Assembly: GCF_009755815.1 (NCBI RefSeq)
Contig: NZ_WRPK01000004.1
Location: 248,001-312,000 of the forward strand
Reading direction: 5' to 3'
From: Flavisphingomonas formosensis
GTDB taxonomy: Bacteria; Pseudomonadota; Alphaproteobacteria; Sphingomonadales; Sphingomonadaceae
Length of the DNA: 64,000 nucleotides
Translations under genes and position numbers: made by a program
The notes under the pieces: model-generated
The model's input: the letters and a program-made list of their open reading frames with translations, nothing else
The model's database searches: none
Told to the model about the DNA's origin: nothing
In this document: one piece after another, positions 26,328-37,999 of the stretch
Layout: each line of letters opens with the position of its first letter
Position numbering within the stretch: position 1 is the stretch's first letter

Positions 26328-27592
26328 TGTCCGATCCCGCAGTCGAGCTCGCCGAGCCGCACGCGCCACCGCTCGATCCTGCCGCGTTCGAGACGCCGGT
26401 GGCGCCGTCCGTCGGCGATGTCGAGATCCAGAATTACACGATCAATTTCGGCCCGCAGCATCCGGCCGCGCACGGCGTGCTCCGGCTCGTGCTGGAGCTG
26501 GACGGCGAGATCGTCGAGCGCGTCGATCCGCATGTCGGCCTGCTCCATCGCGGCACCGAGAAGCTGATCGAATATAAGACCTATCTGCAGGCGCTGCCCT
26601 ATTTCGACCGGCTGGACTATTGCTCGCCGCTCGGCATGGAGCACAGCTATGTGCTGGCGATCGAGAAGCTGCTCGGCCTCGAAGTGCCGCTGCGCGCGCA
26701 ATATCTGCGCGTGCTGTTCGCGGAGCTGACCCGTATCTGCAACCACATGCTGAACCTCGGTTCGCATATCATGGACGTCGGCGCGATGACGCCGAACCTG
26801 TGGCTGTTCGAGATCCGCGAAGATTGCATGAATTTCTTCGAGCGCGTGTCCGGCGCGCGCATGCACAGCGCCTGGTTCCGGCCGGGCGGGGTCCATCAGG
26901 ACGCGCCGCTGAAGCTGCTGACCGACATTGCCGACTGGCTCGATAATCGCCTGCCGCGGCTGTTCGAGGACGCGATCAGCCTGGTCGCCGACAATCGCAT
27001 CTTCAAGCAGCGCAATGTCGACATCGCCGTCGTCTCCAAGGAGGATGCGCTGGCCTGGGGCTTCTCCGGCCCGATGATCCGTGCGTCCGGCATCCCGTGG
27101 GACCTGCGCAAAAGCCAGCCCTACGACGTCTACGACCGGATGGAGTTCGACATTCCCGTAGGCACTAAGGGCGATTGCTACGATCGCTTCATGGTACGCG
27201 TCGAGGAGGTCCGCCAGTCGGCCCGGATCATGAAGCAGTGCCTGGCGCAGATGCCGGAAGGCCCGATCGCCAGCCTCGACCGCAAGGTCGTCCCGCCCAA
27301 GCGGGGCGAGATGAAGCAGTCGATGGAAGCGCTGATCCACCATTTCAAGCTCTACACCGAGGGCTTCCACGTGCCCGCCGGCTCGGTCTACGTCGCGACC
27401 GAGAGCCCCAAGGGTGAGTTCGGCGTCTATCTGGTCTCGGACGGCACCAACAAGCCCTATCGCTGCAAGATCCGCCCGACCGCCTTCAGCCATCTGCAGG
27501 CGATGGACTTCATGATGAAGGGCCACATGCTGGCCGATACGACCGCGATCCTCTCCGCGATCGACGTGGTGTTCGGGGAGTGTGACCGGTGA
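26327..27592 (+). CDS. nuoD: NADH-quinone oxidoreductase subunit D
   Basis: A 421-residue 49 kDa subunit lining the quinone pocket with NuoB. The N-terminal [17 protein letters not shown] carries the quinone-binding histidine; later come [30 protein letters not shown] and the C-terminal DVVFGECDR. The first 35 residues are an extra Pro/Ala-rich leader. GTGA overlap at the end couples it to the small membrane gene that follows. Confidence 0.97.
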   Translation: MSDPAVELAEPHAPPLDPAAFETPVAPSVGDVEIQNYTINFGPQHPAAHGVLRLVLELDGEIVERVDPHVGLLHRGTEKLIEYKTYLQALPYFDRLDYCSPLGMEHSYVLAIEKLLGLEVPLRAQYLRVLFAELTRICNHMLNLGSHIMDVGAMTPNLWLFEIREDCMNFFERVSGARMHSAWFRPGGVHQDAPLKLLTDIADWLDNRLPRLFEDAISLVADNRIFKQRNVDIAVVSKEDALAWGFSGPMIRASGIPWDLRKSQPYDVYDRMEFDIPVGTKGDCYDRFMVRVEEVRQSARIMKQCLAQMPEGPIASLDRKVVPPKRGEMKQSMEALIHHFKLYTEGFHVPAGSVYVATESPKGEFGVYLVSDGTNKPYRCKIRPTAFSHLQAMDFMMKGHMLADTTAILSAIDVVFGECDR

Positions 27593-27852
27593 TAAACTGG
27601 CTGTTGTCGCAGAACCCCCGTTCGATCCGGTGGGTGACCTATCTGCTTCTCGCTGGCTGCGCCGCCATCCTTCTTGCTGTCTCCCGGCTGCCGCATGGTA
27701 CGGTTGATCGGGGCGTCGCCATTGCCGTCATGGTGTTGATGGGGCTTGTCTTGCTGCTCTGGTCCAGTTTCGTGCTCACCTTCCTGTTGATGCCGAGGGT
27801 CATCGAAGAGGCTCGCCGTCAGCGGGCGCAGAAGGGGACGAGCAATGTCTGA
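27589..27852 (+). CDS. small two-helix membrane protein inside the nuo operon
   Basis: An 87-residue protein starting at GTG overlapping the nuoD stop, and overlapping the nuoE start by eight bases, so it is firmly part of the operon. Two hydrophobic helices (about residues 15-32 and 44-68) are joined by a short polar loop ([10 protein letters not shown]); the C-terminus is basic ([14 protein letters not shown]). It is not a standard complex I subunit and I recognise no family. A role in complex I assembly or as a supernumerary membrane-arm subunit is possible but is inference from position. Confidence 0.8.
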   Translation: MINWLLSQNPRSIRWVTYLLLAGCAAILLAVSRLPHGTVDRGVAIAVMVLMGLVLLLWSSFVLTFLLMPRVIEEARRQRAQKGTSNV

Positions 27853-28513
27853 CGCAGCCCATATCCCCGACGAGGCCGAGACCCGCGCGCGCTGGGGCGC
27901 TTTCGCCTGGACGGCCGAAAATGCCGAAAAGGTGAAGGAGATCATCGCCCGCTATCCGCCGGGCCGGCAGCATTCGGCGATCATGCCGCTGCTCGATCTC
28001 GCCCAGCGTCAGGTCGGCGCCGAGACGCAGACGCAGGGTTGGCTCCCCGTGCCGGTGATCGAATATGTCGCCGCGCAGGTCGAGATGCCGTATATCCGCG
28101 CGCTCGAGGTGGTCAGCTTCTACACCATGTACAATATGGCGCCGGTCGGCCGTTTCCACGTCCAGGTGTGCGGCACGACGCCGTGCATGCTGCGCGGCTC
28201 GGACGACGTGATGCGCGCCTGCAAAGGCAAGGGGCTGGTCAAGGGCGGCACCACCGCGGACGGCCTCTTCACCCTCTCCGAGGTGGAATGCCTCGGCGCT
28301 TGCGCCAATGCGCCGATGGTCCAGATCAACGACGACAATTACGAGGATCTGACCTTCGAGAGCATGACTGCCGTGCTTGAGGCGCTGGCCCGCGGCGAGA
28401 CGCCGAAGCCGGGCCCGCAGATCGATCGCCAGACCAGTTGCCCCGAGGGCGGGCCGAGCGTGCTGAAGGAAATGGTGAGCGAGAATCACGATTATCGCGG
28501 AGCCTGGGCATGA
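27845..28513 (+). CDS. nuoE: NADH-quinone oxidoreductase subunit E
   Basis: A 222-residue 24 kDa-type subunit with the [2Fe-2S] cluster N1a. The four cysteine ligands are seen in CGTTPCMLRG and VECLGACANAP. The helical part before them (VEMPYIRALEVVSFYTMYNM) is conserved. A C-terminal extension with one more cysteine (QTSCPEGGPS) follows, as usual in alphaproteobacteria. It forms the NADH-oxidising module with NuoF and NuoG. Confidence 0.96.
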   Translation: MSDAAHIPDEAETRARWGAFAWTAENAEKVKEIIARYPPGRQHSAIMPLLDLAQRQVGAETQTQGWLPVPVIEYVAAQVEMPYIRALEVVSFYTMYNMAPVGRFHVQVCGTTPCMLRGSDDVMRACKGKGLVKGGTTADGLFTLSEVECLGACANAPMVQINDDNYEDLTFESMTAVLEALARGETPKPGPQIDRQTSCPEGGPSVLKEMVSENHDYRGAWA

Positions 28514-28564
28514 GCCGGGCGGCACCCGCCATACGTGCACCGGCGAAGGAAGAGGGCGTGGCCC

Positions 28565-29863
<1,299 letters not shown>

Positions 29864-29867
29864 ATCG

Positions 29868-31880
29868 ATGCCCAAGCTGACAGTCGACGGGATCGAGGTC
29901 GAAGTCCCCGCAGGCGCCACCGTGCTGCAGGCCTGCGAAGCCGCGGGCAAGGAAATCCCGCGCTTCTGCTATCATGAGCGGCTCTCGATCGCCGGCAATT
30001 GCCGGATGTGCCTGGTCGAGGTGAAGCCGGGGCCGCCCAAGCCGCAGGCCTCCTGCGCCTTGCCGGCCGCCGACAAGCAGGAAATTTTCACCACCTCGCC
30101 GATGGTGAAGAAGGCCCGCGAAGGCGTGATGGAATTCCTGCTGATCAATCATCCGCTGGATTGCCCGATCTGCGATCAGGGCGGCGAGTGCGACCTGCAG
30201 GATCAGTCGATCGCCTATGGCAAGGGCCACAGCCGCTTTGCCGAGAACAAGCGGGCGGTGACCGAGAAATATATGGGTCCGATCGTCAAGACGGTCATGA
30301 CCCGCTGCATCCAATGCACCCGCTGCGTGCGCTTCGCCGAGGAAGTGGCCGGCGTCGAGGAGATCGGCGCGCTCTATCGCGGCGAGAACATGCAGATCAC
30401 CTCCTATCTGGAGCATGCGATCACGTCCGAGCTTTCGGGCAACGTCGTCGATCTCTGCCCGGTCGGTGCGCTCACCTCCAAGCCTTATGCCTTCGAGGCA
30501 CGGCCCTGGGAGCTGAAGAAGACGCCGGCGATCGACGTGATGGATGCGGTCGGCACCAACATCCGGCTCGACAGCCGTGGCCGCCAGGTGCTGCGCGCGC
30601 TGCCGCGCATCAACGAGGATGTGAACGAGGAATGGGCGTCGGACAAGACGCGCCACGCCGTAGACGGCCTTGTGCGTCGCCGTCTCGACCGGCCGTTCGT
30701 GCGGGTCGATGGCCGCCTCGTCGAGGCGACGTGGGAACGGGCATTCGAAGCGATCAAGGCGGTGAACGCAGGCAGCAGCGTGGCGGCGATCGCCGGAGAC
30801 CTGCTCGACGCGGAGACCATGTATGCCGCCAAGTCGCTGGTCCGCGCGATGGGCTCGGATCTGCTCGAAGGCCGCCAGACCGGCCTCTCCTATGACGTGT
30901 CGAGCCTCGCGGCGCTGAATTTCAACACCACCATCGCAGCGGTCGAGAGGGCGGACGTCGTCCTCCTGGTCGGGACCAACCTCCGCTGGGAAGCGCCGCT
31001 GGTCAACACGCGCATCCGCAAGGCGCTGCGCAAGGGCAATGCGAAGGTCTTTGCGATCGGGCCCGAGGTCGATCTCACCTACAAGGTGGAATGGCTCGGC
31101 AACGACGCGGCGCTGCTTGCCGGCTTGCCGCAGGCGGTGCTGGATGCCTTCAAGGGTGCCGAACGGCCGGTGCTGATCGTCGGCGGCGGCGCGCTCAAGC
31201 TGGACGGCGTGCAGGCGGCGAGCCTCGCGCTGATCGAGACGCTTGGCCTGATCAAGGATGGTTGGAACGGCTATAACGTCCTGCACTTCTCGGCGGCACG
31301 CATGGCCGGCCTGATGCTAGGCTATGCACAGGAGGGCGGCATCGCCGCGCTCGCTGCGAAGGCGCCGAAGCTGGCTTTCTTCCTGGGTGCGGACGAGGTG
31401 GATTATGGCCGCTTCGCAAGCAGCTTCAAAGTCTATGTCGGCCATCATGGCGATGCCGGCGCCGCCGCGGCGGACGTCGTGCTGCCGGGCGCGGCCTATA
31501 CCGAGAAGCCCGGCACCTATGTGAACCTCGAGGGCCGGGTGCAGCGCGGCGGGCGCGCAGTCTTCCCGCCGGGCGATGCCCGCGAGGACTGGTCGATCTT
31601 CCGGGCATTGTCCGCGGTGCTCGGCTGCACGCTGCCGTTCGATAGCTATGAGGCCCTGCGCGCCGCGATGATCGCGGAGGTGCCGGCTCTCGGCGTCGAG
31701 GGCCTGGCTGATTATGGCTGGTCGGCGCCGTCGCTTCCCTCGATCGCGCCGTCTGGCGAATTCGGCTATCCGATCCAGGACTTCTACCTGACCAACGCGA
31801 TCTGTCGCGCGAGCCCGACGATGGTGCGTTGCTCCGCCGAGCTGCTGCATGGTCAAAGCTATGCGGAGGCAGCGGAATGA
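29868..31880 (+). CDS. nuoG: NADH-quinone oxidoreductase subunit G
   Basis: A 670-residue molybdopterin-oxidoreductase-related subunit carrying several clusters. The N-terminal [2Fe-2S] ligands are in [20 protein letters not shown] and ASCALPA; the [4Fe-4S] ligands follow in [20 protein letters not shown] and [12 protein letters not shown]. The C-terminal part (about residues 230-670) is the molybdopterin-like domain without cofactor. The stop overlaps nuoH by four bases. Confidence 0.96.
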   Translation: MPKLTVDGIEVEVPAGATVLQACEAAGKEIPRFCYHERLSIAGNCRMCLVEVKPGPPKPQASCALPAADKQEIFTTSPMVKKAREGVMEFLLINHPLDCPICDQGGECDLQDQSIAYGKGHSRFAENKRAVTEKYMGPIVKTVMTRCIQCTRCVRFAEEVAGVEEIGALYRGENMQITSYLEHAITSELSGNVVDLCPVGALTSKPYAFEARPWELKKTPAIDVMDAVGTNIRLDSRGRQVLRALPRINEDVNEEWASDKTRHAVDGLVRRRLDRPFVRVDGRLVEATWERAFEAIKAVNAGSSVAAIAGDLLDAETMYAAKSLVRAMGSDLLEGRQTGLSYDVSSLAALNFNTTIAAVERADVVLLVGTNLRWEAPLVNTRIRKALRKGNAKVFAIGPEVDLTYKVEWLGNDAALLAGLPQAVLDAFKGAERPVLIVGGGALKLDGVQAASLALIETLGLIKDGWNGYNVLHFSAARMAGLMLGYAQEGGIAALAAKAPKLAFFLGADEVDYGRFASSFKVYVGHHGDAGAAAADVVLPGAAYTEKPGTYVNLEGRVQRGGRAVFPPGDAREDWSIFRALSAVLGCTLPFDSYEALRAAMIAEVPALGVEGLADYGWSAPSLPSIAPSGEFGYPIQDFYLTNAICRASPTMVRCSAELLHGQSYAEAAE

Positions 31881-32926
31881 CCGCCTTCTTCCAGACTCAT
31901 CTGGGCTACGGCTTCGGCTGGTTCCTCGCCACGCTGATCCTGATCCTGATCATCGCGCTGCCGCTGATGTTGGCGGTGGCTATGGCCATCTATGCCGATC
32001 GCAAGATCTGGGCTGCGATGGCGCTGCGCCGCGGCCCGAACGTGGTCGGTCCTTTTGGCCTGCTCCAGTCCTTCGCCGATGGCCTCAAGGTCTTCCTGCA
32101 GGAAACCATCATTCCGTCGTCGGCCAATCGCGGCCTCTTCCTGCTCGCGCCGATCATCACCTTCACGATCGCGCTGATCGGCTGGGCGGTGATCCCTTTC
32201 GGGCCGGACATGGCGCTTGCCGACATCAATGTCGGCCTGCTCTACACGCTCGCGGCCTCGTCGCTCGGCGTCTACGGCGTGATCCTCGCGGGCTGGGCGT
32301 CCAACTCCAAATATCCCTTCTACTCCGCGATCCGCGCCGCCGCGCAGATGGTCTCCTATGAAGTCTCGATCGGCTTCATCCTGATCTCCGTCGTGCTGTG
32401 GGCGGGCAGCTTCAATCTCGGCACGATCGTGCTCGCGCAGAAGGGCGAGATCTTCGGGATCATCAACGGCTTCGGCTTCAATCCGCTGCTCTTCCCGATG
32501 GCGGTGATGTTCCTGATCTCGGCGATGGCGGAAACCGCCCGTGCGCCGTTCGACCTGACCGAGGCGGAGAGCGAGCTCGTCGCCGGTTATCAGACCGAAT
32601 ATTCGTCGATGGCCTTCGCCCTTTTTTGGCTTGGCGAATATGGCAACGTGCTGCTGATGTGCGCGCTCAACGCGACGCTTTTCTGGGGTGGCTGGCTGCC
32701 GCCGATCGATTGGGCGCCGCTTTATTATGTGCCGGGCATCATCTGGCTGTTCATCAAGATCAGCGCCTTCTTCTTCGTCTTCTCCTGGGTGAAGGCGACG
32801 GTGCCGAGGTATCGCTACGACCAGCTCATGCGGCTCGGTTGGAAGATATTCCTGCCGGTGTCGCTGTTCTGGGTGTTCCTGGTGTCGGGCTTCCTGATGC
32901 TCACGAGATATGGAGCGGGCGCATGA
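31877..32926 (+). CDS. nuoH: NADH-quinone oxidoreductase subunit H
   Basis: A 349-residue membrane subunit with eight or more helices that forms the quinone access channel with NuoB and NuoD. Conserved loops [31 protein letters not shown] and [20 protein letters not shown] are all present. ATG lies in the nuoG stop and the gene ends inside the nuoI start, so the three are coupled. Confidence 0.97.
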   Translation: MTAFFQTHLGYGFGWFLATLILILIIALPLMLAVAMAIYADRKIWAAMALRRGPNVVGPFGLLQSFADGLKVFLQETIIPSSANRGLFLLAPIITFTIALIGWAVIPFGPDMALADINVGLLYTLAASSLGVYGVILAGWASNSKYPFYSAIRAAAQMVSYEVSIGFILISVVLWAGSFNLGTIVLAQKGEIFGIINGFGFNPLLFPMAVMFLISAMAETARAPFDLTEAESELVAGYQTEYSSMAFALFWLGEYGNVLLMCALNATLFWGGWLPPIDWAPLYYVPGIIWLFIKISAFFFVFSWVKATVPRYRYDQLMRLGWKIFLPVSLFWVFLVSGFLMLTRYGAGA

Positions 32927-33408
32927 GCCTCGGCTACTACGTCAAATCCTTCACCCTCTGGGAGTTCGTGAAGGCGCATCTTCTGACCTTGAAATATTTC
33001 TTCAAGCCGAAGGCGACGATCAACTATCCGTTCGAGAAGAACCCGATCTCCCCGCGCTTCCGCGGCGAGCATGTGCTGCGCCGCTATCCCAGCGGCGAGG
33101 AGCGCTGCATCGCCTGCAAGCTGTGCGAGGCGATCTGCCCGGCGCAGGCGATCACGATCGAGGCGGAGCCGCGCGACGACGGGTCGCGTCGCACCACCCG
33201 CTACGACATCGACATGACGAAGTGCATCTATTGCGGCTTCTGCCAGGAAGCCTGCCCGGTGGACGCCATCGTCGAGGGTCCGAATTTCGAATTCGCTACG
33301 GAAACGCGCGAGGAGCTTATCTATGACAAGGCCAAGCTTCTCGAAAATGGCGACCGGTGGGAGCGCGCGATTGCCGCAAACCTTGCCGCCGATGCGCCCT
33401 ACCGTTAA
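32923..33408 (+). CDS. nuoI: NADH-quinone oxidoreductase subunit I
   Basis: A 161-residue ferredoxin-like subunit with clusters N6a and N6b. Two complete C-x2-C-x2-C-x3-CP motifs are visible: [12 protein letters not shown] and [12 protein letters not shown]. The N-terminal amphipathic stretch ([19 protein letters not shown]) is typical. It is the bridge to NuoB. Confidence 0.97.
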   Translation: MSLGYYVKSFTLWEFVKAHLLTLKYFFKPKATINYPFEKNPISPRFRGEHVLRRYPSGEERCIACKLCEAICPAQAITIEAEPRDDGSRRTTRYDIDMTKCIYCGFCQEACPVDAIVEGPNFEFATETREELIYDKAKLLENGDRWERAIAANLAADAPYR

Positions 33409-33443
33409 TCCGCCGCACGAATCCCGAGGGGCACGTTGACATC

Positions 33444-34055
33444 GTGATCCAGACGATCGCCTTCTATCTGTTCGCCACGCTGTTGATCGCGTCGGGCGCG
33501 CTGACCATCCTGGCGCGCAACCCCGTGCACAGCGTCCTGTGGCTGATCCTGGCCTTTTTCAACGCCGCAGGGCTCATGGTCTTGGTCGGCGCCGAATTCA
33601 TCGCGATGCTGCTGGTCATCGTCTATGTAGGCGCCGTCGCGGTGTTGTTCCTGTTCGTCGTCATGATGCTGGACATCGACTTCGCCGAGCTGCGCGCCGG
33701 GCTTGCCCGCTACCTGCCGTTCGGCATGGTGCTGGCGCTGGTGCTGCTGTGCGAGATGGTGTTCGCCGTCGGCGCCTGGCGGGCGGGCGGCGTCGATCTC
33801 GGCCATCGTCTCGGCGCGACGCCGGCTGATGTGCCCAATATCGAAGCGATCGGTACGCTTCTCTACACGCGCTATCTCTACATCTTCGAAGGTGCGGGTC
33901 TCGTCCTGCTGGTCGCCATGATCGGCGCCATCGTGCTCACCCACCGCGCCCGCAGCGGCGTGCGGCCGCAGAATGTCGCCGCGCAGAACCGCCGCCGTCC
34001 GGAAGATGCGATCCGCAAGGTCAACCAGCCCGTCGGGCAGGGGGTGGAGCTATGA
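33444..34055 (+). CDS. nuoJ: NADH-quinone oxidoreductase subunit J
   Basis: A 203-residue membrane subunit with five helices. [20 protein letters not shown] and [20 protein letters not shown], the latter with the pi-bulge helix, match the family. GTG 33444 is used; GAGGGG lies about 13 bases upstream, which is rather far. The last 40 residues are a hydrophilic tail. Four-base overlap with nuoK. Confidence 0.95.
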   Translation: MIQTIAFYLFATLLIASGALTILARNPVHSVLWLILAFFNAAGLMVLVGAEFIAMLLVIVYVGAVAVLFLFVVMMLDIDFAELRAGLARYLPFGMVLALVLLCEMVFAVGAWRAGGVDLGHRLGATPADVPNIEAIGTLLYTRYLYIFEGAGLVLLVAMIGAIVLTHRARSGVRPQNVAAQNRRRPEDAIRKVNQPVGQGVEL

Positions 34056-34357
34056 TCGGCCTGCAGCATTACGTCACGGTCTCCGCCATTCTCTTCGTGC
34101 TGGGCGTGCTCGGCATCTTCCTGAACCGGAAGAACGTCATCATCATCCTGATGGCGATCGAGCTGATCCTGCTGAGCGTGAACATCAACCTCGTCGCCTT
34201 CTCGGCTTTCCTGCACGATCTGGTGGGGCAGGTGTTCGCAATGTTCGTGCTGACCGTGGCCGCCGGCGAGGCGGCGATCGGTCTCGCGATCCTCGTGATC
34301 TACTTCCGTGGCCGCGGCACTATCGCCGTCGACGACATCAACCGGATGAAGGGGTGA
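34052..34357 (+). CDS. nuoK: NADH-quinone oxidoreductase subunit K
   Basis: A 101-residue, three-helix antiporter-like subunit. The two buried membrane glutamates that take part in proton movement are seen in [15 protein letters not shown] and [17 protein letters not shown]. Length is exactly the family norm. Starts in the nuoJ stop. Confidence 0.97.
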   Translation: MIGLQHYVTVSAILFVLGVLGIFLNRKNVIIILMAIELILLSVNINLVAFSAFLHDLVGQVFAMFVLTVAAGEAAIGLAILVIYFRGRGTIAVDDINRMKG

Positions 34358-34364
34358 TCATTCG

Positions 34365-36467
34365 GTGATCAAACTCATCGTATTCCTGCCGCTGCTCGCG
34401 GCGATCGTAGCCGGGCTCGGCAATCGCTCGATCGGCAACACCGCGGCGAAGCTCGTCACCACAGGCGCGCTGTTCGTCGCCTGCGCCCTTTCCTGGCCGA
34501 TCTTCGTCGGTTTCCTGACGGGCTCGCGCGAGGCGTTCGTCGAGCCGGTGCTCACCTTCATCCGTTCGGGCGACCTCAATGTGGACTGGGCATTGCGCGT
34601 CGACGCGCTGACGGCAGTGATGCTCGTCGTGGTGACGACGGTATCGGCGCTCGTCCACCTGTATAGCTGGGGCTATATGGCGGAGGACGACAGCCAGCCG
34701 CGCTTCTTCGCCTATCTGTCGCTGTTCACCTTCGCGATGCTGATGCTGGTGACGTCGGACAATCTCGTCCAGATGTTCTTCGGCTGGGAAGGCGTGGGTC
34801 TCGCCTCCTATCTGCTCATCGGCTTCTGGTATTATAAGCCGAGCGCCAACGCCGCCGCGATCAAGGCCTTCGTGGTGAACCGCGTCGGCGATTTCGGCTT
34901 CTCGCTCGGCATCTTCGGCGTCTTCCTGGTGTTCGGCACCGTCTCGATCCCGGCGATCCTGGCGGCGGCGCCGGGCATGGCCGGATCGACGATCGGCTTC
35001 CTCGGCCACCGCGTCGACACGATGACCTTGCTCTGCCTGCTGCTGTTCATCGGCGCGATGGGCAAGTCGGCCCAGCTCGGCCTGCACACCTGGCTTCCCG
35101 ACGCGATGGAAGGCCCGACTCCGGTGTCCGCGCTGATCCACGCCGCGACCATGGTCACCGCGGGCGTGTTCATGGTCTGCCGCCTGTCGCCTCTGTTCGA
35201 GACCAGCCACGTCGCGCTCGGCGTCGTCACCTTCATCGGCGCCGCGACCTGCCTGTTCGCCGCGACCGTTGGCACCGTGCAGAACGACATCAAGCGCGTG
35301 ATTGCCTATTCGACCTGCTCGCAGCTCGGCTACATGTTCTTCGCGGCAGGCGTCGGCGCTTATGGCGCGGCGATGTTCCACCTGTTTACCCACGCCTTCT
35401 TCAAGGCGCTGCTGTTCCTCGGCGCGGGCAGCGTGATCCACGCGATGCACCATGAGCAGGACATGCGCTATTATGGCGCGCTCAGGAAACACATCCCTAT
35501 CACCTTCTGGGCGATGACCGCTGGCACGCTGGCGATCACCGGGGTGGGTATCATCGACGTGTTCGGCTTCGCAGGCTTCTATTCGAAGGACGCGATTCTC
35601 GAGGCGGCCTATGCCTCCGGCGGCGGCGGGCGCATCGCATTCATCGTCGGTATCTTCGTCGCTCTGCTGACCAGCTTCTATTCCTGGCGCCTCGTGTTCC
35701 TGACTTTCTTCGGCAAGGCGCGGTGGGCGGGATCCGAGCATATCCAGCATGCAGTGCACGATGCGCACGGCCATGGTCACGATCATGGGCATGATCATGC
35801 CCATGCGCACGATGCTCATCATGATGCGCATCCGGACGCGGAAGGAGCGGGCAGCGAGCCGCATGCGCATGATCCGGGCGTCGAGCAGGTGAAGCATGGC
35901 ACCGCCGGCTATCATCCGCACGAAAGCCCGTGGACGATGCTCGTGCCGCTCGGCGTGCTCACCCTCGGCGCGATCTTCGCCGGCTATATCTTCTCGCCTT
36001 ACTTCGTCGGCGCGGAAACCGGCGGGGCCTTCTGGAAAGGCAGCATCGCGTTCAACGAGCATCTCATGCATGCGATGCATGGCGTGCCGCTGTGGGTGAA
36101 GTTGGCTCCGGCTGCCGTGATGCTGACCGGTCTCGCGATCGCCTGGTGGGGATATATCGCCGACACGGGCATGCCGGCTCGCTTCACGAGCACCTTCCAG
36201 CTCCTGTACAAGTTCCTCCTCAACAAGTGGTATTTCGACGAGCTCTATCATGCGGTGTTCGTCGTTCCCGCTTTCGCGATAGGCCGTTTCCTCTGGAAGC
36301 GCGGCGATCAGGGTACGATCGACCGGTTCGGTCCGGACGGCGCTGCCGCCCTGGTCTCGGCCGGCGGCGTGCTGACCCGCAAGCTCCAGTCCGGCTATGT
36401 CTACACTTATGCATTGGTGATGCTGCTCGGCCTCGCCGGTGCCGCGACCTGGGCGATGGCAAGCTAA
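34365..36467 (+). CDS. nuoL: NADH-quinone oxidoreductase subunit L with histidine-rich insertion
   Basis: A 700-residue proton-pumping antiporter-like subunit, longer than the usual 610-650. Conserved strings include [39 protein letters not shown] and [13 protein letters not shown]. Between about residues 463 and 515 there is an extremely His/Asp/Ala-rich segment (nucleotides about 35750-35905) in which about every second residue is His, followed by further membrane helices and the C-terminal part with the lateral helix. GTG start, 7 bases after nuoK. Confidence 0.97.
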   Translation: MIKLIVFLPLLAAIVAGLGNRSIGNTAAKLVTTGALFVACALSWPIFVGFLTGSREAFVEPVLTFIRSGDLNVDWALRVDALTAVMLVVVTTVSALVHLYSWGYMAEDDSQPRFFAYLSLFTFAMLMLVTSDNLVQMFFGWEGVGLASYLLIGFWYYKPSANAAAIKAFVVNRVGDFGFSLGIFGVFLVFGTVSIPAILAAAPGMAGSTIGFLGHRVDTMTLLCLLLFIGAMGKSAQLGLHTWLPDAMEGPTPVSALIHAATMVTAGVFMVCRLSPLFETSHVALGVVTFIGAATCLFAATVGTVQNDIKRVIAYSTCSQLGYMFFAAGVGAYGAAMFHLFTHAFFKALLFLGAGSVIHAMHHEQDMRYYGALRKHIPITFWAMTAGTLAITGVGIIDVFGFAGFYSKDAILEAAYASGGGGRIAFIVGIFVALLTSFYSWRLVFLTFFGKARWAGSEHIQHAVHDAHGHGHDHGHDHAHAHDAHHDAHPDAEGAGSEPHAHDPGVEQVKHGTAGYHPHESPWTMLVPLGVLTLGAIFAGYIFSPYFVGAETGGAFWKGSIAFNEHLMHAMHGVPLWVKLAPAAVMLTGLAIAWWGYIADTGMPARFTSTFQLLYKFLLNKWYFDELYHAVFVVPAFAIGRFLWKRGDQGTIDRFGPDGAAALVSAGGVLTRKLQSGYVYTYALVMLLGLAGAATWAMAS

Positions 36468-36469
36468 TC

Positions 36470-37999
36470 ATGAACCAGCTCGGCTTTCCTGTTCTTTCGC
36501 TCATGCTCGCGGTGCCGTTCGCGGCTGCGATCGCCTGTCTCTTCTCCTCGGCGCAGACGGCGCGCTGGCTCGCCCTGGCGGCGACGCTGGTCGATCTGCT
36601 GCTCGGCATCCTGCTGTGGATCAATTACGATCTGGCGGGTCCCCAGTGGCAGTTCACCGAGCATGTCGATCTGTTCGGTCGCTTTGCCTGGGCGCTCGGC
36701 ATAGACGGCATCGCCCTGATGCTGATCATGCTCTCCGTCTTCCTCATGCCGATCTGCATCGCGGCCTCGTGGGAGGCGATCCAGAAGCGCGTGCCCGAAT
36801 ATATGGCCGCCTTCCTGCTGATGGAGACGCTGATGATCGGCGTCTTCACCGCACAGGATCTGTTCCTGTTCTACATCATGTTCGAAGCCGGTCTGATCCC
36901 GATGTATCTGATCATCGGCATCTGGGGCGGCGCGCGCCGGATCTACGCCAGCTACAAATTCTTCCTCTACACGCTGCTTGGCTCCGTGCTGATGCTGGTG
37001 GCGATGCTGTGGATGGTCCGCGAAGCCGGCACGACCGATATCCCGACGCTGATGAACTATGATTTCCCGGTCCATGCGCAGACCTGGCTGTTCCTCGCCT
37101 TCTTCGCCAGCTTCGCGGTGAAGATGCCGATGTGGCCGGTGCACACCTGGCTGCCCGATGCGCACGTCGAGGCGCCGACGGCAGGCTCGGTGATCCTGGC
37201 CGGCGTGCTCCTGAAGATGGGCGGCTACGGCTTCATCCGCTTCTCGCTGCCGATGTTCCCGGAAGCCTCCGCGCAGCTGATGTGGCTGGTGTTCGGCCTG
37301 TCGATGGTCGCGGTCGTCTACACCAGCCTCGTCGCGCTGGTGCAGGAGGACATGAAGAAGCTGATCGCCTATTCGTCGGTGGCCCACATGGCCTTCGTCA
37401 CGATCGGCCTGTTCGCCTTCAACCGGCAGGGCATCGAGGGCGGCCTGATGGTCATGCTCGGCCACGGCCTCGTCTCGGGCGCGCTCTTCCTGTGCGTCGG
37501 CGTGATCTACGACCGCCTGCACACCCGCGAGATCGCGCGCTACGGCGGCCTGTCGAACAACATGCCGAAATATGCGCTGTTCTTCCTACTCTTCACCATG
37601 GCCTCGGTCGGCCTGCCCGGCACCAGCAACTTCGTCGGCGAGTTCCTGAGCCTGGTCGGCGCCTATCACGCGTCGAGCTGGGTGGCGTTCGTGGCTACCA
37701 CCGGCGTGATCCTCGGCGCGGCCTACATGCTCTATCTCTATCGCCGTGTGGCCTATGGCGAGGCGCCGAACGCGGAGGTTGCGTCGCTGCCCGATCTTTC
37801 GGCGCGCGAACTGGCGATCATGGTTCCGCTCGCGCTCTCCGTGCTGTGGATGGGCGTCTATCCCGAGAGCTTCCTGGCGCCGATGCGCCGCGACGTGGGC
37901 AGCCTGCTCGCCCGTATCGAACGTGCCAATCCGGGAGGCGACGCGAAGATCGCCTTCGGCCATCGGCCTGCTCCTGCCGCGCATGAGGGGGCGCACTGA
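36470..37999 (+). CDS. nuoM: NADH-quinone oxidoreductase subunit M
   Basis: A 509-residue antiporter-like subunit with about 14 helices. The essential glutamate region LFYIMFEAGLIPMYLIIGIW, the HTWLPDAHVEAPTAGSVILA box and KKLIAYSSVAHMAFVTIGLF are all conserved. It starts 2 bases after nuoL and its stop shares one base with nuoN. Confidence 0.97.
   Translation: MNQLGFPVLSLMLAVPFAAAIACLFSSAQTARWLALAATLVDLLLGILLWINYDLAGPQWQFTEHVDLFGRFAWALGIDGIALMLIMLSVFLMPICIAASWEAIQKRVPEYMAAFLLMETLMIGVFTAQDLFLFYIMFEAGLIPMYLIIGIWGGARRIYASYKFFLYTLLGSVLMLVAMLWMVREAGTTDIPTLMNYDFPVHAQTWLFLAFFASFAVKMPMWPVHTWLPDAHVEAPTAGSVILAGVLLKMGGYGFIRFSLPMFPEASAQLMWLVFGLSMVAVVYTSLVALVQEDMKKLIAYSSVAHMAFVTIGLFAFNRQGIEGGLMVMLGHGLVSGALFLCVGVIYDRLHTREIARYGGLSNNMPKYALFFLLFTMASVGLPGTSNFVGEFLSLVGAYHASSWVAFVATTGVILGAAYMLYLYRRVAYGEAPNAEVASLPDLSARELAIMVPLALSVLWMGVYPESFLAPMRRDVGSLLARIERANPGGDAKIAFGHRPAPAAHEGAH

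Noticed and set aside
34338-36251. 637-codon minus-strand frame over nuoL and similar frames over nuoM and nuoN
   Set aside because: Shadows of strongly conserved complex I genes; compositions rich in Arg, His and Asp reflect the complementary strand of membrane-helix codons.
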